Source: Mariannaea sp. PMI_226
Lineage: Eukaryota; Ascomycota; Sordariomycetes; Hypocreales; Nectriaceae
Direction: 5' to 3'
Length of the DNA stretch: 64,000 bases
Assembly (NCBI GenBank): GCA_024336345.1
Contig: JANFOG010000012.1
Span: 992,001-1,056,000 of the forward strand
The position numbers were made by a program, and so were the translations under genes. The notes below the pieces were generated by a model. The model ran no database searches, was not told the origin of the DNA, and saw only the letters and a program-made list of their open reading frames with translations. How positions within the stretch are numbered: position 1 is the stretch's first letter; the number at the start of each line of letters is the position of its first letter. Of the stretch, positions 20,930 to 33,046 are shown piece after piece.

Positions 20930-22861
20930 ATGCCTATTGGGAATATCTATGTGATCGCGGCGATCAGTGTTGTTGGTGGAGCCCTATTTGGCCTGGATAT
21001 TTCTTCTGTCTCTGCCCAACTTGGCGAGAATTCATACAAATGTTATTTCAACCAAGGGCCTGATGGCCCGCCCTTCAATGACTCTGAAAACTGCAGTGGT
21101 CCCAAATCACTGCATCAGGGTGGTATCACTGCCAGCATGGCAGCTGGTTCATGGGTCGGTGCCCTGATTTCTGGACCGCTCAGTGACCGCATGGGAAGAA
21201 AGTATTCGATCATGGCAGGCTGTATCGTCTGGTGAGTGACAACCTATATGCAGTGTGAGATGTAAATGTTAATTTTATGTCTAGGGTGATTGGCTCTATT
21301 CTCTGTTGTGCTGCCCAAAACATTGGCATGCTTATCGTTGGTCGTATCGTCAACGGTTTTGCGGTTGGTATCGAGTCTGCCCAGGTTCCCGTCTACATCG
21401 CCGAGATTTCTCCTCCCTCCAAGCGAGGTCGGTTTATCGGTATGCAGCAATGGGCCATCACCTGGGGAATTTTGATCATGTACTACGTCTCCTACGGATG
21501 CTCTTTCATTGGTGAGCAGAACTCGAGGAACTACAACACTGCTTCCTGGCGCATCCCCTGGGGTCTGCAGATGGTGCCGGCCTTCTTCCTGTTCGGTGCC
21601 ATGGCCCTGCTCCCAGAATCTCCTCGATGGCTTGCACGGAAGGATCGATGGGAGGACTGCCATGCTGTGCTCACTCTTGTTCATGGCAAAGGTGATCCTA
21701 ACCACCCATTTGTTGCCCTCGAGCTGCAAGATATCAAGGATATGCGAGCCTTCGAGGCCTCCATTTCGGATGTCACTTACCTTGATCTTTTCAAGCCCCG
21801 TATGATCAACCGAACTATGATTGGATTATTCACTCAAATTTGGTCTCAGCTTACTGGCATGAACGTTATGAGTAAGTCATATTCTTCCTAGTCGTTACCA
21901 AGCATTGCACATGACCTCGGCAACATATTTTTTCGTCGGCATGAATAACTTGACTCCACCCACGCATATGCCACTAGGTCAAGAAAGCGTCAGTAACTGA
22001 CTGTATTTAGTGTATTACATCTCATATGTATTTGCCATGGCAGGATATAGGTAAGATTTAGGGTGTGTGATCTCTCTCCGCTCAAAAATTACTAACATAC
22101 CACCAGCGGTAACGCCAATTTGCTCGCCTCATCGATTCAGTACATCATCAACGTTCTCATGACCGTGCCCGCGCTTCTCTGGATGGACCGCTGGGGACGT
22201 CGTCCAACACTTCTCATTGGTGCTGCTTTCATGTGTACCTGGATGTTTGCCAACGCCGGCATCTTGGGAGCCCACGGAACTGTCATCCCTGGAGGCAAGG
22301 ACGGCGTGCCTGAGGTGTCAATGACCGTTTCTGGCTCTGCTGCTAAAGGTCTTATTGCATGCACATATCTCTTCGTCGCCTCCTTCGCTCCCACTTGGGG
22401 CCCTGTCTCTTGGACCTATCCCCCGGAGCTTTTCCCCCTCCGACTTCGAGGAAAAGGTGTAGCGCTTGCCACCTCAGCTAACTGGGCCTTCAACACTGCT
22501 CTTGGTCTCTTCACTCCTGTCGCTTTTGAGCACATTCGGTAAGTATATATTTTCTCCGATCCCGGCCATGCTCTCACACTCATATAGGTACAAAACCTAC
22601 ATCATTTTCGGTGTCTTCAACTTCTGCATGTTCGTTCACGTCTTCTTCATGTTTCCGGAGACTGCTGGCAAGACCTTAGAAGAGACGGAAGCCATGTTCG
22701 AGGATCCCAATGGCATTCCTTATCTTGGTACTCCAGCTTGGAAGACCAAGAAGGCTACCACATTGACTGCGAGGGTCGAGCAAGGTGATATTGAAGCCAA
22801 GCTTGGGCACAGCCAGGATGAGAAGAGAGCTGTTTCGCCAACTGCCCAGCCCACTCCGTGA
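20930..22861 (+). CDS. Hexose/monosaccharide MFS transporter
   Basis: Five exons join to 544 residues: 20930-21231, 21285-21871, 22011-22050, 22107-22538, 22588-22861. Sugar-porter signatures are all present: a first helix containing GGALFGLDISS, then SDRMGRK after helix 2, VGRIVNGFAVGIESAQVPVY, PESPRW in the central loop, QLTGMN at the start of the second half, MDRWGRRP, and PETAGKTLEETE after helix 12. The Cys-bearing extracellular loop CYFNQGPDG...ENCSGP after helix 1 is typical of a fungal glucose-transporter subgroup. The third exon is only 40 nt and the preceding intron is unusually long at 139 bp. It is a plasma-membrane sugar importer, likely proton coupled. Substrate preference cannot be read from the sequence. 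Confidence 0.93.
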
Positions 22862-23429
22862 AATACACAACACTCAGCTTGCTAGCCGATCAGGAATTAA
22901 TATGCTGGCTTTGGTCTGTAGGAGCGGATGTTGACTATCTATCGCGTGACCTGGTACATAATGGTCTTTGAACTGAGTGGGAATGAGGATACGCATGAGA
23001 ATGCGTGGATGCAGCTTTATTGCACTGTGGTTGACGACTAGCCAGAGGGTGAAGCGGATACAGCAGGATGAAATTTCTATCACTAGAAATCGTTACATAT
23101 TTTCAGAAATGAAGATAAAGTTGTATTATGATAAATATCAGCTCACTGATGAAGCGACTCGGCAACCTCAGCAACCATGCAATGTGCCTGATACAGAATA
23201 TTCATGTACCATTTGATCATGTCGAAATGGATGCTGTCGTCCTCTGAATCATTCTTGCTCTTACAAAATCCCCCCCCCATCCCTCAAAGCAAACAAAGGC
23301 ACTACCAGCGGTCTGGATTGGGCATACAGCTACAAACATCAGACAGATTACAAGACGTTTTATACTCTTTAACATCGCTGCAACAAGGAAGCTTATAATG
23401 TATTTCTTTAATCGCTTCTCTGACAATCT
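22862..23429. other. Convergent intergenic region
   Basis: 568 bp between the 3' ends of the transporter and metalloprotease genes. A run of C (CCCCCCCC near 23271) is present. No coding signal. Confidence 0.5.
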
Positions 23430-25328
23430 CTACATATATCTGTAGCTTTGGGCCATTTGCATCGAGCGTTCGACAGCCCTGTCTTCTTCTATTTTAACCA
23501 TCCTCGCTCTTCGTTTCTGTCGCACTCGGAAAATAAGGTATCCTGCTATCAAAAAGATAATGAAAGAACCAACAACAGATGTAACAATAATAATGATGTT
23601 TTTATTCCTGTCAAGCCAGCTTCTGGAACTTGTCGTATCACCAATATCATCAGGCCCCGGGTCTTCTGTTGGCTGCCGAATCGGCGCAGTGAAATCACAT
23701 CCAGCAGTTCCAGAAGGCCCGGTCGCGCATGAGGGAGTGCTGATAACTGCAACGTTGGCGTTCCCTCTCAAACAATCCGATCGTATTGTGCCTCGGCCGA
23801 GGGCCGCACATATGGCTCCAATAGAACAAGGCGAAAACTTTGTGATGCCTGCCCCTGAGGCTGGATTCATGATAAACTGCCCGTTGGCATCACAAGTAGT
23901 TCGATTTAGAGGGCAGCACTCTTGCGAATCTTCGAGGTGTTCCGCGCAGGTGTCGCTAGTGCAGTCGTGGACTGCACCAAAGCTGTGTCCTATTTCATGG
24001 GCTATGACCTGTGATTCACGGATATTTCTGACAATAATATTTGTTGATGCTGAGGTTTGCAAGCCGTTACTACCAGTAAAAGAATTCGAGCCTTTCTGAC
24101 AAACTTGACCCAACCATGATATTCCAACAGTTGAATCGGTGCGGCACCCTGTGAGAAGAGTCCAAACAGCATTATTGTCGTTAATCTGTCCTCGCCACTC
24201 GGAAAAGCGTGAGAGTCGGGTCCTAGTGTTGGCAGTATTACTGCATGGGAGATTCCAGTCAGAGGAGGAAGAGCTGGAACTAGAGGGGCAATTGGCATCG
24301 CTGATGGTTAGATTGCGGATTGCCAATGAAATATTGAAAGTGTCTTCGTAAATTTGAGACGCCGAATTGATCTCTGTGATGATATTTGCTTCGACCTCGT
24401 CCAGAGATCCAAAATCGGCCGTATAACCGCAATCCGTGGCCACTCCTAGAAGAGCAATGAGGCGAGTTGTTGGGCAGCCATTTGTGGACCCAATTGTGCT
24501 TTGTAAATCTTGTCCCTTGTCTCCTCGTGCCTCAAAATTCCCTTGAGAATACCCTGCGAGACTCCTATGCCTGGGTTGAATGTCGCGAGAGGAGAAAAAC
24601 CCACTGTGGTGTAGTTCGGCGCTATTCAATCCACATTGCAGATCATCATCCAAACCGTCTCTGCGTTGATTTTTGAAGGAGACTGCATCATCATCACTTC
24701 CGTCTTTCCAGACAATCATGAAAGGTTTCGTCCAGCGTTTATTTGATAGGTGATGGCCTGGGTAAATTCGACGAAATGTAGAATCCGTCTTGATGTAGAA
24801 AACCTCATGACCAATGGTAAAGGTCCCTTCGACCAGTGAATCATCACCACCTCCCTTTAAGATGGATATTCTCGCAGCTCCAACCTGAGTCCATGAATTT
24901 CGGCCCGCATTTTCCGTGAGAACATTTCCTTTGAATATGGAATGTTGAGACCTCTGGATAGGTTTGACACTGGACAGGCTTCCATCAGATCGAAGATAAT
25001 GCACGTACTCAAGGTTGGACAAGATTTCTTCGTTTCGGAAGAGCTGTAACTTTATCCTCTCAGTCTCACCATGTACTGTGAAGACTATGTCTACCCTTGG
25101 TGTTTCTCCGATCCTTCCGGCTTGCTCTGAATCAACGAGCGTCAGGTCTTCAATCCACGTAATGTGATTTGGAAGTTTGTGTTCAAATGAGAGAGCTGCG
25201 CAATGTGTGTTAGCTTTATGGGTATTTTATCGAATCACACATTCTGTATTTGCAGTCATACCTTCAAGGAGTGTTACAAATAGCAGTGTTAGCAAGAAAA
25301 CCGCAGTAACACGGGTGATTTGAGCCAT
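23430..25328 (-). CDS. ADAM-like (M12B) membrane zinc metalloprotease
   Basis: Two exons (25262-25328 and 23430-25195, read on the minus strand) give 610 residues. The first exon encodes a signal peptide (MAQITRVTAVFLLTLLF...). A prodomain-like region follows, then a metzincin core with HEIGHSFGAVHD (His422, His426, His432) and a Met-turn context IMNP. Paired cysteines, a Thr/Pro-rich stalk, a transmembrane segment (~555-578) and a short basic cytoplasmic tail complete it. It is predicted as a type I cell-surface protease. Fungal ADM-B proteins normally carry a disintegrin-like domain after the catalytic domain. Here the stalk begins almost directly, so this is a shortened member. ORF-only calling starts too late, at a TTG at 25022. 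The upstream exon adds the signal peptide. Confidence 0.88.
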
Positions 25329-28116
25329 TGAGGAAGGAAAACATGGCCGGAAGGGTCACGATATAGGTCAGAAGCAAAATGAGTTTCCTCCAGAAGCGAA
25401 CTATGGGCTACTTAAATGAATTTTAAGCTCACTTATGGCTATGAACACTATCCAGTGTAAGAGACGTTATAAATCAACCACTCCTCAATCTTCAACGGCA
25501 TCATCATACTGACTACCGAGCTTATGGAAGATAACTCGGCGTCCGATAACCGCGTGGCTCTTACCATGTCCACCATAAGAAGATTGGACGAATAGATTGT
25601 GTTATGTTCAGGGTGTATACGTACGCTACCTCTAAGCCACATTGCGTAGCCGCCACCCTCGAGGTCTTGTGCAGCTCAGAGATATCATCGACAACTATCC
25701 CACAATGGCTTGCCAAGAGCAATGCCTCACCACTAGGGGATTAACAGCGGAGATAACTCCAATTTATGTGTAAATCCGATAATCAATGTACTTTAGAATT
25801 GTTTTGAGCACTCTAGAGCTCTCATCCTGCATCTCGAGAGCTCCTTGTGCCCATGGTGTTCAAGTACAACTTCAACGCCAAGCAATACAGCCAACTCAAG
25901 CCACGCCCGGTGACATGCTTAGCGATACAAGATATTTTCCTTTTCCATTGCCCATTCTACGTCATCCGAAGCCTTTAAGCTTCTCGAGAATCGTGCACCG
26001 GTAGATCCGATTGCGCGTGCGGCGCCACATCAGATCTGACCCGGATAGTCCGGAAGCGGGGTGTTTTCCGTTACCGTCCACACAAATTGCTGATCAAAGA
26101 AGCTGTCTAGAAGCTGTCATGTAGTTTTCTTTTTCGCCGAATCTGAGGCCATTTTGACTCGCAACTCGATATTTTTCTTAGCGCTGACACACGGCAGAAC
26201 TGTTTCAGTATATTCGCCCGAAGCCGTTCAGTTTTGCCCGACGCCATGATTTAAGGATCAATCTAGCTTTCACAGAATGTGTTCAAGGTAGTATTGTATT
26301 TGAATTATATAATACCAAGTTGGAAAATGTATTGCATGGTCCACTAAGTACGTGGCCTGGGGTTAGCATATCATCTGTACAGATCACTGTGTCAAATCGG
26401 TGACAAGCATTCAAACACAACCAACGATTATAAAGGGTTGTTCTCTATCCTACCATGATATAGTGAGTAGGAATTTTTAGTATCATGATGCCAATTCCGG
26501 CAATAGTAAAGACAAATGCGAACACACCCCGGGAATAGGCTTTCTGAGTGGAATGTTCGCACGGATGGCCACATCCGGAAATCCATGATGCGGAGATAAT
26601 GTCAAGATTCTTGGCTGATGGGAAGGAAATTGATATGTCTTGGCTTTGGTGAATTCTTAATTAGTAACGAGTACGGTTCGCCTGTTTTCAAGGCCAATCT
26701 CATACAAGTAAACCTTAATCATGCAACAACACATAGCAGATATGTTAGAACCGTGGCATCTTGGTAACCATAACAGTTTTACCTGAGTATTTATGGTGAA
26801 GGCCAATTTTGTTTCAAGTCTTTTTGATACTATAAATAAGAAGGACTAACAGATAAGGAAATTGATGTCTTGGTCATGTATTCGGTTCACCCATTATCGA
26901 CTCCATGTTCAGGTTAGATAGTGCAACTTCTACCTTCCTTTCCCTAGGGATGTATACTCTATAATAATGGCCACGGCTTTTCAAGAAACGGCTCTAAATC
27001 ACCATATATCCCGTTTGTTGATGGTTCTAAATTCATCTCCTATCAACGGTGCTTTGCGAGTGGAAGGGCCACAGGGTGCCTTTCTGGTTCCAGTGTCACT
27101 TTTCTGCGCGACAGAACTAGACAAATCCCTCTCCATTTTGAGTTTTCAGCCTTTGTTTCGTGTTATGTCGGCTGCAAGAGATGGGGACCTGAAATATGCA
27201 TGGACATCACCGAACTAACATAGGATGGACTGTAGGGCACACGAACTTGCACCTTTGCGAAGTTTCTGTCCGTGATGTAAATGGGCACTATTGAGAGAGC
27301 AATCTTCCATCTCTTTCGTTATTTCCTCAAGTGATCGATTCATGCCACGTTTCACCATCTTATTTCCCGATATAATACATCCTCCGATTCGTTCTGTTGG
27401 ACCTAGATCCAAAACAAAGCCCATCCTAACAGTGTACTGAACAAACATTTCATATGGTAAAAGTTCCAAGTTATGTTTGAGCGAGGGTCAGTCCTATTTC
27501 CTGGCTCGAAAAGCTAACCACTCCAAATACAGAGACAGGACTCCCAAGAATACCGTTGTCTTATAATCCGTCTCACAAAATCAAACACGGTCACGTGTGG
27601 TATATGTTTGTTGTTTTGGTCTTTTTTTTCCCCGCTTACTCTACAGGAGCTATTTACTCAGCAGAGGAAAATATTATTGGTCCTACCATCAAATCTAGAG
27701 TATCTGGTGAGATTATGCCAAAGCTGTACGGGTCCTTTTAAAGCTGACCGGAGAGAGCGGCAGGAAATGATTCTGACTCACTTCTAATTGCTCACTACGC
27801 GGTGTAGCGCCCGGGCATTTATCCGGTGATGAGGGGGTTATAATATTTTTACCTATTTCTGAATAAGCACCGAGGTAACTTAGGAGAAGTGTCTCATCAA
27901 CCTCCCATGCGAATCCATCAGCACTAATCACTTCCCGAATAGTCGGAATGCGGGGGTTGGGGGCTGATATCAGCTTACATTTTTATTTGACTGTGCCACC
28001 ACGATAAAAATGTCACTCTGTCCAAAATCTTTACTTCCTTTCTTCACCTCTGCCTCTCTGGTGCAATAATTGAATATTTATTATATACGACATTGCGTGT
28101 TCATCAAAGCGACACC
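25329..28116. other. 2.8-kb intergenic region with a possible decayed minus-strand gene
   Basis: No confident gene. On the minus strand, frames at about 27850-27960 and 27215-27470 read like protein but lack starts and do not join without stops. They are reported as a finding rather than a gene. The rest looks non-coding and AT-rich. Confidence 0.45.
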
Positions 28117-29120
28117 ATGAAGCCAGCCAACGGGAAACAAGATCCCCAGGCCGCAGATCCCATCGATAAAGGATACTACCAGCGTAGAGCAAAAGAGCTG
28201 CCATCCGACCCAACTCTTCGAGGTTATGTCGAGCAAGTTCTCAAGGATGGCTACGTGGTGATTCCGAATGCCTTTACCGAAGAGGAGGCAATTGAGGCGA
28301 TTGCGGAGACGGATAGGTTGCATGGCCAGATGCCCAAAGTAGGACGCAACGCGTTTGACGGCTTTAAGACCAATCGCGTTCTGTCATTGCTAGGAAAGAC
28401 GCGCGTTTTTGACAAATTTTGCCTGCTGCCTCAAGTTCTAGCGCTGAACGACTTCTTCCTGGATGACGACTATCTGATCTATATCATGGAGACGATTGTA
28501 ATCAATCCTGGCGAGAAGAACCAGGTGCTGCACCATGACGATAGTGTCACCCGCCTGCCCCGGCCCAGGCCACCCGTCACCGCGGCCATCATGGTCGTGC
28601 TGGACGACTACACAGAGCTCAACGGCGCGACAAGAATCGTTCCAGGAAGTCACAAGTGGGGGAGCGACAGGCTTCCTGACGAACGCGAGGCTATATCAGC
28701 TGTCTGTCCGCGTGGAAGCATTGTGTATTTCCTCGGGACTACCTGGCACTCTGGAGGTGCGAACCGGAGCGACAAACCCCGACACGCTGCGACAATTCAG
28801 TTCTGCCAACCATACATTCGGCCTCTGGAGAACTTGATGGTGGGAGTGGACCCAAGACGCGCGCTGTCTGGCGAGATTCCCGACAAGATTGTGGACATGA
28901 TGGGATATCGCAGTGCTATTCCTTTCATCGGTTATGGTAAGTCGTTTCTGTAGGTCGAAAAGGTATCCCGATTGCTAATTGCCTCGCAGCGGATGGACTC
29001 AATCCCAAAAAAGCAACCAGAAGAATGATTAGAAGGCTAGGTGAACCGATCGATTACAACCCGCCCGCATTTGCTAGCGAGCCTGGAGAGAAAGAAACTC
29101 GAAGGGCTAGTAAGCTATAG
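28117..29120 (+). CDS. Phytanoyl-CoA dioxygenase (PhyH) family Fe(II)/2-oxoglutarate oxygenase
   Basis: Two exons (28117-28936, 28990-29120) give 316 residues. The start is the ATG at 28117, not the upstream in-frame TTG. The double-stranded beta-helix markers are present: the HxD iron site in VLHHDDS (His139-Asp142), GATRIVPGSHKWG, and the distal His211 in TWHSGGANRS followed by the 2-oxoglutarate-binding Arg region (KPRHAATIQF). Family members hydroxylate or desaturate small molecules, often in secondary metabolism. No scaffold-forming enzyme is adjacent, so the substrate is unknown. The 53-bp intron is phase 1 and the C-terminal exon adds a short basic tail. Confidence 0.88.
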
Positions 29121-29566
29121 GAAGCTCTAACGACTTTTTATTGGTTATGTATATTGAAGGCATTACTTTTGTTTCCAGCGAAAGTTATCCAGAACTTGTA
29201 GGAGATCTGAGCCGACTTACATTACGCGGGGTTGGTTTGTTAGATGAATAGGTGCATCAACTGCGAACGATAAAGGCGTTTACCGTCGCTATTTCATACA
29301 TCATTATGGCGTTCGAAGAAACAAGTTTAAGCTATAATTGCAATTGTGTACTTACCTTTTGCGTGTTTGAAGTCTTCCCTCTAACGGAAATAGACATCTG
29401 TCCAGCTGCTTTGGAGTGTCTATGCGAAAAGCCAAGCCGTAAATCTTTGTTACTTCCCAAATCCACATGCCGCTGACTTTCTAGTATTTTTTCTTTCCAA
29501 AAAGAGGCGACCGTTTAAAGAACTGTGCAAAGGAAATGCTAGTCCACTGCAAATTGAGCCCTGCTC
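29121..29566. other. Intergenic between dioxygenase and ART candidate
   Basis: 446 bp between convergent genes, presumably 3' UTRs. Nothing else recognised. Confidence 0.5.
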
Positions 29567-30479
29567 TTAATAAAACGGTGTCCATCTCTGGCGGGTGTAC
29601 ATGATTATACCAATCGGAAGTAGGGCATTTTCATTGCAAACCACATATTCCAAGTAATTGGCAGCTCTGATTTCGACTCTAGTTGCAGCTTTAATCTATT
29701 TGGTATTGTTCGGAAAGAAGTGGTTTCCTGGTGGACGATGGAATACATGAAGATCCGAACCCTCGGCTGGGGCCGTTTTGCGACGAATATGCCAATTGCG
29801 GCCTATGGAAGCATAGCATGTTAGTGGCTGCGAACGTGATGACTCTTAACATAGACATCTGCTTTTAAAACAATGACATTTAGTAAATCTTGTTTGACGG
29901 CTTACAGTTCAACAGGCTTACTTGAAGATGTAGGGCTGGTATATATTCCAGCGCCAGACAAGTAGTTGGAGTCTAATACACGGAGAGTCAGCATATAATG
30001 TTACATCTTTGTCTTTTCTAAAATAACCGGCCTTGTAAATTTTAAACCCATGGCGGAGAATGCAACATAAGGAGCAAGATGGCTCCTGGCACGGTTTAAA
30101 CTTCGATCCGTAGTCGCCGTTCTTGCAGACTCTTTGCGTTCCATGCCATAAGTTCTTCAATTCCCCAGATGTGGAGTTTCTATGCGAGAAATTAGCAAAG
30201 TTATCACCGGCTAGTACTCATTGACTCGTACTTGTATGCTACAAACTTGGCTCTGAGTGGGTTGTGCTCAGTTAAAGTCGGGTTGACAGGTAAACAGCTA
30301 GATGGATTATGAGGAGGGCAAGTAGATGTGCCACTGCCAGAGTAGCTACATGTACTACTGTGATGGTACCTAGATAAATTGCCTCGTTGTCCACTATTTG
30401 CTTCGGGGGTCCAATCGCTCAAATATATGGCAATTACTTTGGCACTCTTCGTGGGTTGAGACCAGCCATCTTTAAACAT
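29567..30479 (-). CDS. PARP-like ADP-ribosyltransferase-fold protein (candidate)
   Basis: Five small minus-strand exons join in frame to 225 residues: 30232-30479, 30028-30179, 29922-29972, 29747-29844, 29567-29695 (introns 51-77 bp). No single open frame reveals it. The product has the H-Y-E layout of the PARP clade: WHGTQRVC (His95), GAGIYTSPTSSK (Tyr144) and ANYLEYVVCNEN (Glu199). A Cys-rich insert CQEPSCSLCCILRHGF after the first motif is typical of a fungal family with this fold. The end PIGIIMYTRQRW matches the terminal strand. The N-terminal Ser/Cys-rich exon is less certain and upstream exons may exist. Target and NAD use are unknown. It could be active in stress or self-recognition pathways (inference). 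Confidence 0.62.
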
Positions 30480-31756
30480 CTTGGATATTTAGAAGTCGCA
30501 GTCCTTAGGTTAGTAATATCTTGAACAGTCAGCTCTATTCTGGATGGCACTTACTTTCTTTATAACTAGGAACAGTAGGGTCCAGACGCAGATATCTCTA
30601 TGAGGGATAAATACAACGCAGAAGAAGCGACTCGAGCAACTTTCACCCACCTCTGACATTATTATGATAGCTGCGCTTCAAGGAAAAAAGTAAGAGACTT
30701 GGATAATATGAAAGCGTTTGAGATTATTGATAGAGCAATTAGAAGATTCAAAATGGTAACGATCTTGAGGGAAACTCGTATGTGAGCCAAAGTTGAATAG
30801 GAAAGTGGTAATCGTCTTGGAGAAACCGATGGAGTCACGTAACGGCGACAAAGACGCGGGAACCGGAGTCAGAGCTTGGTGGATGGAGTGAGTATGCGTG
30901 GCAATAGGATGGACGAGTAAGGCAATCAACAGAGATAATATGGGTGTCACCAGGTAAGGAATACATAGAAACCCTTTCCCCCTACAACTAAATCATAAGA
31001 ATAAATCCATACTGGCTTCTTGGAGAGCCAACAATGAATGCGTTACATTCATTAAAGGCTCATCGCCTGATGGAGTACAACCCAAAAACGTCCCAGTGCA
31101 GTGCGGTGCAGTGGGCAGCTCGTATTGGCGTGAACAACGGCACATTTTTCATGGAGAGGACAATGTATGATACCTTGCGTTACACAGCCCAGTGAATCAA
31201 CCTAGGTACTAAGGTGAAATTTAAGAGCGCATTAGCACCTGAGACTCGACTAACTCATTATTGCAGCCATCGACGCGACTAGACCAGGTACCTGCGTCCA
31301 GCATTGCACATCTTTTGCCTGCGCTGGACTTCCATGCATCAACTCCAGCCAACAAAACCAACCAACCAGCCAGCCTTGCTTTTTGTTCTACAATAATTCC
31401 TCCCGCTTGAATGAACCATGTAATTTCGACGTGCATAAAACCGCAGTCTAGAAATCAATAGACCTGAGCCAATCCGGTGCATTTGTGGGGACGGGATACC
31501 AATTGGGCACACACACCAACCTATGACCTTCAGCCACAACAGCCAACTCTGCGTAGCCGCGATGGTCTCATTGCATACGATGCATGCCAAGCCGGTCTTA
31601 CTGCAGCTGAGCCTATAAAATCACCGTCATCATCACGTTGTGACACCATCAGTAAGGCGTTCTGCCGCCGTTTACCGCCTGGCTTTCTCATGTATAATTT
31701 GAACCAAAAGGGAGGCATCCAACTGAGGGCTCTTCAGAACACAACCCCAACCAACG
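30480..31756. other. Divergent intergenic region
   Basis: 1.3 kb between the minus-strand ART candidate and the plus-strand GH16 gene. It may hold an upstream exon of the former: a minus-strand ATG near 30659 opens a short frame ending at a GTAAGT around 30555. It also holds the GH16 promoter. Confidence 0.45.
31614..31620 (+). promoter_or_regulatory. TATA-like box of the GH16 gene
   Basis: TATAAAA lies about 140 bp before the GH16 start codon, a usual distance for a fungal core promoter. Assigned by motif and position only. Confidence 0.35.
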
Positions 31757-32890
31757 ATGTTTTCCTCGTCAGTCCTGTCGTCATGCTTGCCGCTGCTGGT
31801 AATCTTCAGTGCGCAGGCCTCTGCCAGTCACGACAAATCCGTCGATGATGCAAACTGCGACTGCTATTTCATCAATGGCTCAGTGCCAGAATACTATACC
31901 GACCAAATGTTCTTGGACTTTAGAAGTCTCTCACAATATGCCGGTGTTCCCGACATCATTACAAGTCGCTCCAAGGCTTCGAATGCGGACGTGTCCAGCG
32001 ACTATTTCAAGCAGAAAAACTGGACCGACATCTGGAGCATCCAGGACTGGGACAACAGGAACGACAACGGCAAGGGTTTCTCGGGTGACGCCACCTATCT
32101 CATGGTCAATTCTGCGAGCAACCTCTACATCCAGAAAAACGAGGATGACAACGCTGATTCAGACACATACCTGACGATGCGCACAAAAAGACTGGCCAAG
32201 TTCCAGACGGCCGTGGAATTCCAAAGCACCCCAGGACACTTTCGCTACGTCTCGATGCGCATGCTGGCGCGAACCACGGGAGCTCCAGGTGCCGTTACCG
32301 GCATGTTCACTTACCGAGATGACACTGGAGAGCTTAAGGATATTCAGGAATCGGACATTGAGATCCTGACTAGAGGGCCCAAGGACAAGATCCAGTACAC
32401 AAACCAGCCCTCGTATACAGACGACGGCGGGACCATCCCGAAAGCGACGCGGAACGCCACTACGCCTGACTGGTCCAACTGGGTCGTCCATCGCTTGGAC
32501 TGGACGCCCAAGGTGGTGCAGTGGTATGTCGATGGCATAGAAACCAGCTCCATCAAGTTCCAAACACCCAGGGATCCTCTCGATATGCACTTCAGCGCCT
32601 GGAGCGATGGCGGATCATGGAGTGGTAAGATGCCCATGAACCAAGAGGCGAGGCAGGAGGTCAAGTGGATCCAGATTCTGTACAATGCCACTGATGTGAA
32701 TGTCTACCGCAGAGGCGGGAAAATGCAGAAGCGCGATGATAAACAATGCAAGAGAGTGTGCAGTGTTGACGATGCCAAAAAGGCAGGATATGTGAAGGTG
32801 CTGAGTGCGGCTCCGCGGGTGATGTTGGCTGGTGGATTTACCTGGGCGATGGCCTTGACGCTGGCCGCTGTTGTATGGGTGCAGCTGTAG
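31757..32890 (+). CDS. Glycoside hydrolase family 16 protein, secreted and probably GPI-anchored
   Basis: An intronless 377-residue protein. It has an N-terminal signal peptide (MFSSSVLSSCLPLLVIFSAQ, cleavage near ASA) and a lectin-like fold with the GH16 catalytic signature ESDIEIL (Glu198, Asp200, Glu202; nucleophile and acid/base). Trp/Asp substrate-cleft segments follow (WVVHRLDWTPKVVQWYVDG, HFSAWSDGGSWSG). A CKRVC motif and a C-terminal hydrophobic segment suggest GPI attachment or a membrane tail. GH16 members of this type cleave or transglycosylate beta-1,3(4)-glucans in cell walls. Several N-glycosylation sequons (NWT, NAT) fit a secreted protein. It is convergent with the wrecked tail of GHKL copy 2. 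Confidence 0.9.
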   Translation: MFSSSVLSSCLPLLVIFSAQASASHDKSVDDANCDCYFINGSVPEYYTDQMFLDFRSLSQYAGVPDIITSRSKASNADVSSDYFKQKNWTDIWSIQDWDNRNDNGKGFSGDATYLMVNSASNLYIQKNEDDNADSDTYLTMRTKRLAKFQTAVEFQSTPGHFRYVSMRMLARTTGAPGAVTGMFTYRDDTGELKDIQESDIEILTRGPKDKIQYTNQPSYTDDGGTIPKATRNATTPDWSNWVVHRLDWTPKVVQWYVDGIETSSIKFQTPRDPLDMHFSAWSDGGSWSGKMPMNQEARQEVKWIQILYNATDVNVYRRGGKMQKRDDKQCKRVCSVDDAKKAGYVKVLSAAPRVMLAGGFTWAMALTLAAVVWVQL

Positions 32891-33046
32891 CTTCAGATAC
32901 CCCGATGTTGTGATGTGATGTGATTTACGCGACGATTGATGTATATTAGCTCTTTGATTTCTCTCTTTGATTTCTTTGATAGATTTCGCCCATTATAGAA
33001 TTTACACTTTGTTTCTTTCTCCAAAACTTCCCGTTTGGACATCTGA

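Noticed and set aside
30180..30207. 28-nt intron in the ART candidate (donor GTGATA)
   Set aside because: It is too short for a fungal spliceosomal intron. The GTACGA donor at 30231 gives a 52-nt intron with a proper branch site and keeps frame.
30678..30950. Minus-strand 90-codon frame that seems to start with a signal peptide
   Set aside because: The initiating codon is GTG and no ATG precedes the hydrophobic stretch; there is no downstream domain.
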